Of a stretch of 64,000 nucleotides of DNA, positions 12,501 through 24,340 are shown in pieces. Source of the DNA: Hypholoma sublateritium FD-334 SS-4 (lineage: Eukaryota > Basidiomycota > Agaricomycetes > Agaricales > Strophariaceae); NCBI GenBank assembly GCA_000827495.1, contig KN817518.1:956405-1020404 (forward strand), written 5' to 3'. The translations under genes and the position numbers were made by a program. The notes below the pieces were generated by a model. The model did no database searches. It worked only from the letters and a program-made list of their open reading frames with translations, and had not been told where the DNA came from. Every line of letters begins with the position of its first letter. Position 1 is the stretch's first letter.

Positions 12501-15500
12501 ATCCTGCCAATCTTGTTAATCGACAACAACTGCAAGCCACGAGGTCTTCTACGCCTTCTTCAGTCTCATCGCCGTTGGCGCTTGCAGCGCCTATTGTGGC
12601 GCCTTCTTCCCCTGAGGAACCTATGCCGCTCATGCTTCTCGACGAAAGCTCCGGTCAAAGCCAAAACAATTCTTCTGGTCTCAAGAACCGTAAGTCTCTT
12701 CAGAACTTATTGGAACCGTTGTTTATTGTCACGCCGCCGACATCACCGCTCGTTTCAGCGCGCGACGGAGGGAGTGCGTCCTCACTGACGCGGGAGTCGT
12801 CGACAAAGCGGGGCCACCGGCGGCACTCGACCGCGAACTTGCTGACGAGCCCGCCAGCGGCTGGGCCTTTGTCACCTCGGCTGGCATCAAATCAGCCTCT
12901 GTCACGCACGACGCCAACGTCAATCAAGGACTTCGACATAATCAAGCCCATCAGCAAAGGTGCATTTGGGTCCGTGTTCCTTGCGAAGAAGAAGGCGACG
13001 GGCGACTACTATGCGATCAAAGTGCTCAAAAAAGCGGACATGATTGCGAAGAATCAGATTACCAACGTCAAGGCGGAGCGCATGATTCTCATGAAACAGG
13101 CTGAGTCACCTTTTGTTGCGAAGCTTTACTTCACGTTCCAGAGCAAGGACAATCTGTACTTGGTCATGGAATACCTCAACGGTGGGGACTGCGCCGCGCT
13201 CATAAAGAGTCTAGGATGTCTCCCGGAGGAGTGGACAAAGAACTATATCGCAGAAGTGGTCCTCGGCCTTGAATATCTGCACCAACGAGGCGTTGTTCAT
13301 CGGTACGTGAACGATTTACGGCAGTGACTGACAAACTTAGTGACAATTCGAAAATAGTGATCTGAAACCGGATAATTTGCTTATTGATGCTCACGGGCAC
13401 TTGAAGCTCACTGATTTTGGATTGAGCAGAATTGGTCTGTTGGGCCGTCAGACACGGGAAAGCCAGCTCGGGCGCCCCCTCACACGATATAGCTCAAGAT
13501 CGCGCCCGCCGTCGATGGACTCTGCCTATCTTGCGTCCCCCATGATGTTCCCTGACCTTGCTGGCGTAGGTTCGTACTTCACCCAGCGGACAAATATGGT
13601 TCCTCGTGTCGGCAACAGCCCTTATCAAATTCCCCTAGATGACTTGGGCGAGTCGAGCGGCTCAGAATCTGTTTCTGGCCTCCATGCGCGGCGTAGCATC
13701 AAACTGGCGGAGAGTCCGTTGCAGTCGTTTGCTACTGAGCTAACGACAGATCTCCGGTCTCATTCCAATTCGAGCGCCGGCACACCGCCCGGTGAGCAAA
13801 AATTCGTGGGTACGCCTGATTACCTTGCCCCAGAGACCATTCTTGGTCTGCGAGGCGACGACGCCGCTGTCGACTGGGTACGTCATGTGTCCTTTTCCCC
13901 TTCGCATATATGATTATCTGACACATATGCCATGTCAGTGGGCTTTGGGTGTCATCACATATGAGTTCCTATATGGAATACCCCCTTTCCACGCAGAGAC
14001 CCCAGAAAAAGTGTTCGAAAACATCCTTTCTGGGCACATTGAATGGCACGAGGAATGGGTTGAATTTTCAGAGGAAGCACGCGACTTCATGAAGGCATTG
14101 ATGACGATCGACCCGAACGAGCGACTCGGCTCCGGGGGCGCGGAGGAGGTCAAGGCTCACCCATTCTTTTCTGGGATTGACTGGGAGAAAGTTACGACGA
14201 CAGAGGCGGCATTCATCCCTCAGCTCTCCGACCCCGAGTCGACCGACTACTTCGACCCCCGTGGCGCGATGCCGACACTTTTCCATGACGATGACCAGGT
14301 TGCTGTGCAGACTCAAACAGGCTTGGATAGTCCGACAGGCAGCTCAAATATGCCCCCGCCGTCAATGCCTATGCCTATTGCGGGGCGTGAGCCCCCTCTA
14401 TCTGGTGGCAGTGACGACTTTGGGTCGTTTAGCTTCAAGAACTTGCCCGTCTTGAAGCAAGCGAATGACGACATGATCCGCAAGATCAAGACTGACCAGA
14501 TGGTGCCCATCGCGCAATCTTTGACGGAGCCTGCAAACTTCCACCAGCGCAAACGCAGTGTGTCACAGCGCATCAAGAAACCCCCTAGCGTGGTGACTGA
14601 CATAGGTATGGGAGGCAAGTTGCCAGCGGGCCCGCCGTCGCCTGCTACTTCGACGTCGTCGATTGCGTCCTCTCCGTCACGATCAAGTCTGCCCCCTCCG
14701 ACGCCTGGCAATGGCGGCACCCATATCCGCAAGCCGTCCGAATACGGTGCCGTGGAACGATTCAAACTGAACCACATGGAAGGCGGGGATCGACGGAATT
14801 CCCGGTTACGCACGGCCTCAGTTTCCAGTGCGGGTGATGGCTCTGGCTCTGAGACCTGGATGTCTACGGGCTATTCAAGTCAGCACGAATCAAACACTCC
14901 TCCATCTTCAGTGCATTCCATTGACTTGCGGAAAGGACCAGATCCGTCGGACCGGGCTGTGACTGTGCTATTAGCGGAGGATAATCCCATTACCGCTAAA
15001 ATTATTGAGACTCTGTTAATTCGTCTGGGCTGTAGAGTTGTCGTCGTCGCGGATGGGTCGGAGGCAATCAGTGTTACAATGGGAGACATCAGTGCGTCTG
15101 TTTTTATATTTCCGGCTTGTCCGTCGCTCATGAGGCCGCCAGAATTTGATTGCATCCTCATGGACCTGCAAATGCCAGTTCGTGAGTACTTATCATTTAT
15201 ACATCACTGCGTTTTCTCAACGAACGCTTGTGTAGTCGACGGAGAAGGTGCAGCGCGTTACATCAAAAGCACCAATGGTAAAAACACAAATACCCCCATC
15301 ATTGCCGTTAGCGCATACAGCGGGACGGACCCCAACGACACGAGCAACGTCTTCACGGCGTCTCTGGCTAAACCTCTGCAAAAGGCTGATCTGATTGGTA
15401 TGTTGGGTTTATGTTTGCTGTTGACTTGGTCCCTGACGAAGATTACTTTCAGCTGTCTTGCGCCAACTTGGTTTCAAGACATCCCCTATGCATAGTACGG

Positions 15501-15577
15501 CACATCCGAAGGTGACGACGACCTCACAAGGCGTTGCCGCCCATGTTCCCTACTATACGGCCGCTATTCCTATATGA
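9569..15577 (+). CDS. RIM15: Rim15-type PAS / zinc finger / AGC kinase / receiver protein
   Basis: This is a large serine/threonine kinase of the fungal Rim15 (Cek1/Ppk31-like) family, a nutrient-signalling kinase acting downstream of TOR and PKA. Order of domains: disordered S/P-rich N-terminus; a PAS-like region around VELSLDGDHFIWVNHAW; a C2HC finger (CRICECQIPQWYFEKH then C); a coiled region. The kinase domain follows, with GAFGSV, AIKVLKK, HRDLKPDN (split by the 13303-13357 intron) and DFGLSRIG. A long insertion of about 125 residues precedes GTPDYLAPETILG, as is usual for this family. After the kinase come an AGC-type tail and an S/P-rich stretch. A C-terminal receiver domain has the phospho-acceptor Asp in CILMDLQMP and the Lys in LAKPLQ. 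The true 3' exon reads AVLRQLGFKTSPMHS and ends at TGA 15577, beyond the stop reached without splicing. Confidence 0.92.
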
Positions 15578-16105
15578 TACATGACGCTTGCATGCCCTCC
15601 ATTTATGACTACATCCTCTTCGTTCACATTGCGCTGTTCTGCTCCCCTCGGTTTTAATCTATCATCGTCGCTTTTATACACATTTCTGCACGCATCATCC
15701 TCCATGATTACATACATAGCATTTTTACGCATGGCCATCACTCCACTTCTTGTAATTTACAAACCGTCATAGATTTTACTGCAGCGAATAACTGTGGTAG
15801 CCCTCCGCACTGCCATCGCATGGTGTATCTGAACGTGTGAAAGATGGCATAACCTGGGCGCTACAGGCACTCAGCCGGCCACACCGATGCCAATAAGTGC
15901 TCATGACAGTTCGTTGTCATTGAATATTCCTCACGCTTGCTTTCTACCATAACTTTCCAATCCTGTGGACCGATAATTTTAAAACCGGAGGCTGCTTTCT
16001 GCGATCATCCAAGGTCGAACGTTTTCACAGGCGCTTTCAAGTTCTGGCGATTGACACTGCGACCTAGCTGCGCATGTAATTCGCGGAAGAGAGAATTCCA
16101 CAGCC
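15578..16105. other. Intergenic region upstream of the UIM protein
   Basis: This is a 528-bp tandem interval between the Rim15-like gene and the next gene. It holds an AT-rich 3' region, then mixed sequence up to the ATG at 16106. I see no ORF with family resemblance and no RNA gene. Confidence 0.45.
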
Positions 16106-18948
16106 ATGTCCCGCATACCATCCTACCAAACGACAGCAGCAGCGTTGCCTCTCAGCCCGAGCTCAGAGAACGGAATATCGCAAGGCAATCGCAATACACC
16201 GATTTCCTACCCACAGGTCCTTGATCCTGAACATGGTCCACAGACAGTCCATAGGCCCGAGTTGTACTTCGTGAGCAGCCCTACCATAAGTACGCGCCAG
16301 AACAGCGAGCTCTTGCAGCGATCTTCCACAGCCTCTGCCTCTCCGATCTCACAACAACTATATCCATACCACCAGCAGGCTTTCCACCACTATGCACCGC
16401 CCATTTCTCAACCGCCTCAGGGCGTGTATCCCCAGTATCAATCATCACCGCCAATATACCCACAGTATCAGACAGGAAGTTTCAATGGATCGTCGCCGGC
16501 GCCGCCAGCGTTGCCGGCCAAGCCAATTGTATACCCAACCATAGGTATCACTCCCAAGTACGACCTACATCCCGAACCTCCCGCGTTTGAGCCTCAGCCT
16601 CCACCGTTGCCCCCACCGTTACCTCCACCTCCTGAAGACGAGGAATATGCTGCGTTTCCTGTAGATGATTCAAACGAGCTTGCGATGGCCCTGGCTCTGT
16701 CGCAATCTGAGTCGGTTGAGCGTCAGAAGCTGCAGGAGGAGCTACAGAATCAAGAAGAGGAAGATCTGGCGCGAGCGCTTGCCGAATCGCTCCTGACCAC
16801 TGGGAGCAATTTCACTGTGGACGTGAACCCATTCTTTGCGCCGACGGACAACCAGAGGCCCTCATCGTCTAATACTGTCGAGGGAACTCCTCGCGTCATA
16901 CCTTCACCTGAGCATGCCGCGCCTGTCTACCTACCGCCCGAATCACCAGTACATGCACCGGTTTACTTACCTTCTATGCACAGCCCTGTTCCCAGCAATC
17001 CGAATAGTAGCCCTCCCACGCGTAGTGCACCAGAATTTCCAGAATTTGGCCGACACGATAAATGGCGAATTCCGGGGATGCCTGACAATTCATACAATGG
17101 AAGCTCGGAACGCACGTCTAGAGAGGATCTTGACCGTTTTGGTAGAAATCCGTCCATCAAATCTTCCTCATCCGCGTCGCGCTCTTCCCCGCAGGCGGAG
17201 ATTTCACGAAGAAGATCGTCGAGCCTTTCCAGTGTGTCCTCTTTGCCATACACACGAACGCCCCTGGGCTCAGGCAAATTGGATGACGACGACGCTGAAT
17301 CGCAGCGCGATGTTCATGAACAAAATGGCAGATACGAGCCCTCAGAATCCTCGGCATATACAAGCCCAGATGTCAACTCCATAGATTCCCATCAAGCCCC
17401 ATCATGGGTCACCAGCCAGCCGGCTCACCTTTATGCGGACTCAGAGGAACCCAACGTACTCGAGTTTGACGACGAAGCATATGCGAGGCAACTAGCCGCA
17501 GAGGAAGAGGCAATGGCAGCACAGGAGCAACAATACGGTAACAAAAAGCCGCGCCCGATTTCAAATCACCAGCAAGATGTAGAGGTACCGCTCCCACTGT
17601 ACACGCCTGCGGATCAGCCCACCCAATTCAGTGGAGGCCCTTCGTTTTCTCAACAATCGTATGCGCTTCCCCGGCAGTCATTTCCTACATCGAATGGGCC
17701 ATACTTTGCACAAACACACCCCTCCCAACCCGCGGAATATGCACCGCCTACTATCAATAATCCCCAATCGAGATCAGGGGATAATATAGACTTCAGATTG
17801 ATTTCTTCTCTGACTAATGTACCCAGGAGCTCGCACTTCTCGCCTGTGGTGTATCCTACTCTTGGCAACCGCTATGAACCACCGGAAGCCGATTCCCTTT
17901 CTGACGTCAGTCGTCACTCTTCAGTCCACTCTACTACGAGTGCACCCCCAGCTATTCAATCCGGGAACCAGACACCGTCAACGTCTTCCCACAACGATGT
18001 CCGGCCGCCTGGAGCTGCCCCACCGGTTCCGGCAATAGGAATGATAAACGCAAACCATTTCCTGGATCGCGAGTTGCTGCTTGGCGTTTGTGTGTATCCT
18101 TTTTTAGCTTAATTGATTACCTACTAATTATCTGTTAGCTATCGGATTCAAGGCTCCAGCAATCTCAAGAACACTTGCGCCGATGCAAGACCCTATGCCA
18201 AATATCATATCCCTTCCCTATGCCCGATGTCCTCCTCTCCATCTTCAAGCCCCAGATTGGCGCCACCTGCTCCGTCTGATGGCTCGACTAAGTGGTACAC
18301 GGATTGAACCCACTGTCGAAGCTATGGCGGTCTCTAAGACAGAGTTAAAATTGCGCACGGTAGTTCAGTTTATCAAGGTGGGACCCGACATGATTATGTA
18401 CCGGATCAGATACTAACTACTTTCCTAATCAGCCGCATCCAAGTGTCAACGAATGGCGCATAATCTTGTGGTTTACCATCGATCATCCTATTCCACCTTC
18501 CGTCCCTGGCGCTTCTCGCTACTTATCGGGCAATCCAAATCTGCTACCGTGGTCTTACACTCTTTCTCCCGTACCGATGCTGTTACGCGACGCTGCGGAC
18601 ACGCATATATCCAAAACCTATACAATTCCCGCAACGGAATCTGTCCCTCTTCCCAACCTACCTATAACATTTCCTAATCTCGCTCTTTACCTCCAAGCAG
18701 CGCTTGATGCGTCCAGACGACTTTCAAACGACTCATCTGGAATGGGTAAACTCGGAAAAGTGGTGCAGATGTGCTACCCGGCTGTGGAACAGTCCAGTGA
18801 ATTTGATATTCCGGAGAGGACGAAGATGACCGACATGTTTAAACGCGTTATGAAACGGAGCAACAAGGACAAGAAGAAAGGCAAGGCCACGAATAACGAA
18901 GAAACGTACCAACTTGTCACCCCATTCGTACCAGATGAATGGGGCTAA
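16106..18948 (+). CDS. Conserved basidiomycete protein with tandem UIM-like motifs
   Basis: The function is unknown. Exon 1 (to about 18091) encodes a long low-complexity region rich in P, S, Q and Y. Near residues 190-235 are two back-to-back ubiquitin-interacting-motif-like helices: NELAMALALSQSES and EEDLARALAESLL. A third related helix (EAYARQLAAEEEAMA) lies near residue 460. Two introns follow. The C-terminal domain reads IGFKAPAISRTLAPMQDPMP, HLQAPDWRHLLRLMARLSGT and AVSKTELKLRTVVQFIKPHP, then EWRIILWFTIDHPIP. It closes with a basic segment (KRSNKDKKKGKATNN) and PFVPDEWG. This C-terminal domain resembles basidiomycete proteins I recall without a named function. The UIMs suggest binding to ubiquitin or ubiquitinated cargo; that is inference. 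Confidence 0.72.
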
Positions 18949-19618
18949 ATACTTATGGTTTCTTTTTTCTTCCTAATTTCATTCATCTGTTGTATGGTCA
19001 GCTGTCTGTCTGGTCAAATGTTTATCTAGACCACATGAACACTGCGAGGATTTTATACGGATATTTATTCCATCATCATGTAGCAAGTATTATTTGTAGG
19101 GATAACATGTAGTAGTATCAGATAACACATACCTTCTGCGGGCATGCAAGCATTTGCAGAACACTAGACTTTATATCGACTCACACTGAATAAGTAGTTC
19201 AACTTCAACGTCATGGTGTAGGTCACAATAAGTAAGAAGCCGCGTCCCGTTTCTTTGCACCAAACCACCACCATGGTATCCCATTCTGCTGATTATACCT
19301 ATTAGGTGGGTTCAATCAGCGAAATAAACCCCACCTAAAGGTCCAGTATGAACGGCTGCCAAGGCAAGCATAATGTCTGCTCTAAGCCGAAGTATATACC
19401 ACCACGAAAGCTTTGTATAAACGCAAGGATCTAGTTTGAATACCAAAATCACGGACCCATCGCACCAGTAGCGCGGCTACCTCGAAAAAGTGTTTCATTA
19501 CGAACGAAGTACGAGTTGACTTCGATTCATAACGCTTCCGCCATTTGCACCACCTCTCTCTTTCTACTCCTCGCCTACCATTTTGAAATGTAGTTGATAA
19601 GGAAAAAAGATGAATAGT
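18949..19618. other. Intergenic 3'-to-3' region
   Basis: This is a 670-bp AT-rich interval between two convergent genes. It contains poly-T and poly-A tracts just after the stop at 18948. I see no coding ORF and no RNA gene. Confidence 0.5.
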
Positions 19619-22190
19619 TCACTTGCACCTGAGTTGGGCAGTGACCTTTTTCTTCTTGGGTCGGCTATTTTGTTCTGTAGTCGAGTCCGATTTGTCATCC
19701 TCTTCGTCGGACGAGGGTGATACATATTCATGACCATTGCGCTTTGAAGATGTATGGGGCAAACGCCCTCGCTTCTTCCGAGGGGGTACTTCTAGAAATG
19801 TCCTTTTTGTTAAGGGAAATGAGCCCCAATCTGATTCTCGAGCTTCTAAACAAAATGAAAAGGCAACATCAAAAAGATAGTGGATTCCTGAAAAGGTGTT
19901 GAGAATGGCAGTCTCGTTCAAATTGGTGATTTTGGGTCGCTTGCGGTATTCGTCGATTAACCCACGCTGCAGGTGTGTGAGAGGTGCTGCAAACTGTCGT
20001 GAACATGTTTCAAACAGTATTGCCTGCCAATCTGCGCCACCTTGAGTGATACAGGCCTCTCTTTCTCGTGAAACAACCATGCTAAAGCTGAAGACTTGTT
20101 TAACAAACTGTTCGCAAGCCTCACTGGTGTTACCGGTGCGCGCGGTAAGGATCCAAACAAAAATCCACCATATGGATTCTAAGTCGTGTAGAAAATTGTG
20201 GACAACGTATTGTTCCGTGTTTCGAGCAGGCAAATTGTTCAAGAAGCTTGCCCTTGCTGCTGACCCGCCAGGTACATCCTCCTCTGGAATAGAGAATGGA
20301 ACCTGTTTCATAATCTCGACAGCCATAAAATAAGGAGTTCCCTGATAATGCATTGTTAGAGGCAAGGAAACATATATTACCAAGTAAAAACGCACTGTTT
20401 TGGGGTCGATTGAAGCCCCATCTTCTGAGTTGAGAGAGGGATATTTCTTCGCGTATTCGAGGTCTCCTAGCTTAGCCTGCCAAGCGTCTGAGTCTCGGTG
20501 GGCCATGATATTGCCGGAACTTATGTCTCTGTGGACCCAGCCGGCACAAAACATCAATTGAAGTGCTAAAATTGCAAATACATGCATTGATTTCTTTGGA
20601 TAATGGGTTTGTGTAGGTAGACAACTCACGTATCAGGGTTTGTCGGAGGACATCAACTACCTCTCCCAGAGTTTTCACTTCACCCACAGTTGCGCATACC
20701 TCTTTGTAAAGAACGCGGTACTGTCTCCTTGAAATGTAATCACGTCGTTCAACTCCTTGGCTGGACAGTTTTGAAGGGATGGGGAAAATTTGGCACCGCC
20801 GAGCAGCGTATATGCTGCGCGGAATCAAGTTTGAGTTCGCGGAAACTAAATAGCCCTGTTTTTCGCGCGTCCCGCGGCGAGACCTCTTTTGACGTTTCTC
20901 CTCTATAATCGGCCAAGGGTTCGAGAAAATAATTTTTATATGCCCCGGATGCAACGATACCAGCGTGCTTTTGTTTGAATATCCTTCAATTGCTTATTCT
21001 CGACAGTGCTCCCAACGGTGTCCGGCTCGAATGCCTTTTAGATGTCGCTGAAAATGGCGTTCTGCAGTTCCTGTTCGGTCTTGGCTGATGCATCAAGTCA
21101 AACATCCTTTAGAATACACTCTGGGCCTATTGGGGTAGAGTGTGTCACAGAGGCAACTTCGCAGGTCAACCAGACGCGAGTCATGCGACCAGTAATGTTG
21201 TTCGAACGATATTCCGAGATAGGTTTTATCGTGTGGTAGAAACGGCTCCCTTCACCATCTGAGTTTGGTATTTCATACGTGTACTGAAGGTCGTTTTTGT
21301 CAAGGGTATCTACAAAACTGGCATTTAACGTACCCTAAATGTGAACATACGACGGGGGTCGGCGTTCATAATTTGTACATTAGCTGAGACCACTTTTCTG
21401 TTATTCTAAGAGAAGGGTAAGCGCCCAGGAACGTTGCTGCGGTCATATCGGAGCCCTCACGTCATACCTATCAGCAGTGTGTAGATTGTATTCGGCAGGC
21501 ACTGCGATACTAGATGTGGTCGGCGGTAGACCTTCAGCACTTGAGGTGATACAGGCATCGATCTTGGTGTTAGACCCAGCGATGTTAGAGCGAATGGTGG
21601 CGCCTGGAAATTTTCGATAATGATATCGGTTGCGGCTGCGTCCCTCTGGAATAAGTTCATATCGGCCGATTGAATCAGCAATAGCAACCAAGTGTTCATA
21701 TGCAACTTTTTCAGAGGCATCTATCCTGTCAGAGATGTTCACAAAATCTTTGAAGCGAAGTAGACCATCCTGGCGAAGCATAAGGTGTGATTCTAACATG
21801 CCACGGGTACATTTTGCTATGTCCGCATCGGTGGGCACGAATGGAAGGTACTTGGCCATGAAGACGCCAGAGTCATAAACAAGGAATTCACCGTCCATTT
21901 CCTCGGATATTTGGCAGCGTGAGTTTGTGATAGAGTGGCTGCTCCCATCGGTTCGAACGCTGCGTAGGGTATCTTTTACAGCCCCACCCTTGGGAATGCT
22001 ATCAATACATTGTGTTGAGGAGTCCGTCACAACAACAACAATGAACATGAGACGCACCTAGATTCAACGTAGTCTGCCATCGAAGCGCGTTGAGGTGAAG
22101 TAAACTGAGTTCTATTGTGGCAATACTAGATCGGCAGTCATCTGTTATTTGGTTTGAGAAGTTGTTGAGAAGGAGACTTTTTCTATCCAT
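19619..22190 (-). pseudogene. FunK1-type fungal protein kinase-like gene, interrupted
   Basis: FunK1 proteins are an expanded kinase-like family of mushroom-forming fungi with unknown targets. Exons run from MDRKSLLLNNFSNQITDDC through VYDSGVFMAKYLPFVPTDAD and the block ITGRMTRVWLTCEV to the catalytic half. The catalytic half contains QLMFCAGWVHRDISSGNIMA, the HRDxSxGN loop, then KLGDLEYAKKY and GTPYFMAVEIM, and HNFLHDLESIWWIFVWIL. The last exon ends in a basic tail (RPKKKKVTAQLR). Between the two halves the frame is broken. A TGA at 21098-21100 falls in the conserved ECILKDV-x-LDAS motif, where the family has Trp, and a TAA lies 60 nt further at 21038-21040. No intron of normal size removes both. 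I read this as a decayed copy; sequencing error or two split genes are alternatives. Confidence 0.6.
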
Positions 22191-22553
22191 CGCGCCTATT
22201 GCGCGCCTACACCTCCTACGGTTTTGTTCCCACAGTCGATAATCTGTGATTCCGCGTCATGTGACAGTATGACTATGAGACGCGACGCGACGCGTGTTTA
22301 ATTTAAATAATCGTAAGGCCGACCAGCGGCAATGCCCGTTACCCACTGCGTTTTCTCAGTCGGGGCTTGCTTGTACATCCAATTTTTCTCCAATTGCACA
22401 ACCCATACATCATACGCAAAGTTAAAGTTAAAGGAACAAAAACACGAAGCAAATTGTCCAGTAAAGCACATTGCCAATCAGGTACTACGTGCAAAGTCTT
22501 TCAAACACGAGTCAAAGTACTTGCAATACATGTGAGATAAAAGTACGATACGC
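22191..22553. promoter_or_regulatory. 5' region of the FunK1 copy with MluI-box-like cluster
   Basis: Reading away from the FunK1 start, this region holds ACGCGACGCGACGCGT at 22280-22295. That is three overlapping ACGCG units ending in a perfect ACGCGT, the MluI cell-cycle box bound by MBF-type factors in fungi. AT-rich sequence (TTTAATTTAAATAA) follows immediately. The rest runs up to the assembly gap at 22554 with no recognisable gene. The regulatory role is inferred. Confidence 0.4.
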
Positions 22554-23103
22554 NNNNNNNNNNNNNNNNNNNNNNNNNNNNNNNNNNNNNNNNNNNNNNN
22601 NNNNNNNNNNNNNNNNNNNNNNNNNNNNNNNNNNNNNNNNNNNNNNNNNNNNNNNNNNNNNNNNNNNNNNNNNNNNNNNNNNNNNNNNNNNNNNNNNNNN
22701 NNNNNNNNNNNNNNNNNNNNNNNNNNNNNNNNNNNNNNNNNNNNNNNNNNNNNNNNNNNNNNNNNNNNNNNNNNNNNNNNNNNNNNNNNNNNNNNNNNNN
22801 NNNNNNNNNNNNNNNNNNNNNNNNNNNNNNNNNNNNNNNNNNNNNNNNNNNNNNNNNNNNNNNNNNNNNNNNNNNNNNNNNNNNNNNNNNNNNNNNNNNN
22901 NNNNNNNNNNNNNNNNNNNNNNNNNNNNNNNNNNNNNNNNNNNNNNNNNNNNNNNNNNNNNNNNNNNNNNNNNNNNNNNNNNNNNNNNNNNNNNNNNNNN
23001 NNNNNNNNNNNNNNNNNNNNNNNNNNNNNNNNNNNNNNNNNNNNNNNNNNNNNNNNNNNNNNNNNNNNNNNNNNNNNNNNNNNNNNNNNNNNNNNNNNNN
23101 NNN
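22554..23103. other. Assembly gap (550 N)
   Basis: Unknown bases only. Open frames that run across it are artefacts. Its true length is unknown. Confidence 1.
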
Positions 23104-23294
23104 AAGCCTCGAGGTTATAGGAACGGACAAGGAATGGAGGAGTCTCACATAGAAAGCGCTTTGAGCTACTGTGACCATTTTTTCGTGGGAAATGTCACGG
23201 ACAGTTATGGAGAACGTGACGAGTTAGTTGGATAAAACCCTTTTACCTAAAGGTAACGGGAATAATTTGACGCGTCTCGTATACCTCTGACGAA

Positions 23295-23522
23295 ATGGAC
23301 GTGTCTGAGTCTCGAGAGCCACCACAGACACCTATCCACTCCTTTTTATATGCTCCAGAAACACCAGCCCTCTCTCACAATGGACTTTCAATAAGTAGTC
23401 AATCCTTCATGAATTCACCCTCTGGCACATTCTGCTATTATTCTGCTCCTTCAAGTACTCCCTGCTCCGAGTCACCAGTCGTGCAGCTCCCAAAAAAATC
23501 TAAGAGACGAAACAGTAACTAA
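23295..23522 (+). CDS. Small Ser/Pro-rich ORF, 75 residues
   Basis: This short open frame reads MDVSESREPPQTPIHSF and is rich in S, P and T, ending in a basic patch (PKKSKRRNSN). It has no recognised domain. A palindromic GACGCGTC lies at 23269-23276, only 18 bp before the start, which is the reason to list it. It may be a real small protein, the first exon of something larger, or chance. It sits beside the gap and the decayed FunK1 gene, a poor neighbourhood for conserved genes. Confidence 0.28.
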   Translation: MDVSESREPPQTPIHSFLYAPETPALSHNGLSISSQSFMNSPSGTFCYYSAPSSTPCSESPVVQLPKKSKRRNSN

Positions 23523-24340
23523 GAGAGACCTGAGGATCCGCGTCAGCCCAAGAGGCGCGGTCAGAAATCGTCGCTTACTGTAATTCGCGCATGCGGCATC
23601 ATTGCAGCTTGCAATACCACTGAATACTTCATGACATCACTCGTCGCCACTCTGTTTTAAAGTGTTGGCCGATGCAAATTGACTCTTAGGACAGACCGTC
23701 AATGGTCCTGCTTGCCGCGTTAGGGAGCATCAACAATTTCGCAACTAGGATTATTAGCGCAATTTTTCTTTTCGTGTTGAACTCTTTCTTTGCCGTCGGT
23801 TAGTTATGAGTGACTTGGCTTTATGTGAATCAGTGTCCTGGCTTCTACTTATTTCCCTATTGAAGGAGCTTACAGCCAGCTGAAATGTTGGCCTACGAAT
23901 CAGGGGCGCAGCTAATGCATTGTCAACGGTAAAATTAGTGGTCCTTATGATTCTCAATCGTCCTGGTTCACACCTTGACAGGCGGGTGACTGGACATTCA
24001 ATTTCTTGGTAGTCATGATCACTGGGCCCTCTTTTGAGAACATCTCCTGGAAGACATATAAGTACGAACGTTGACGAAGTCGTCAATGGAACCACAACAC
24101 TGATTGCTCCAATTCTTTCCAAAAGAGTATTCGCAACTTTGAATGCGGCAATTATCCCGGCTGTGATGTTATCTTCGTGCCTGCCTACAACGAGGGTGTT
24201 TCGCCCATCGGCGTTTCTTTACAAAAATATGTGCCCGCAGCCGGCTCCAAGGAGGCAAACAGGATCCTAAGGTTCGAGGATAACGAAAGTGGGCAGGGAA
24301 CAGGCTTCCTTGGGCCCTGTACCAGGTGGAGTGACATAGT
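23523..24340. other. Stretch with one unassigned minus-strand ORF
   Basis: On the minus strand an open frame from about 24214 to 23754 reads RHEDNITAGIIAAFKV, then GAISVVVPLTTSSTFVLICL and PGDVLKRGPSDHDYQEIECP. An ATG at 24336 in another frame (MSLHLVQGPRKP) could be joined to it by a 38-nt intron (TTTT|GTAAAG ... TTGTAG|GCAGG). I recognise no family, and the opposite strand also has an open frame, so this may be chance. If real, the gene would begin 5 bp beyond the IMP2 stop on the same strand. Confidence 0.25.

Noticed and set aside
22471..23235. Open frames spanning the N run
   Set aside because: They consist of unknown bases. Nothing can be concluded.
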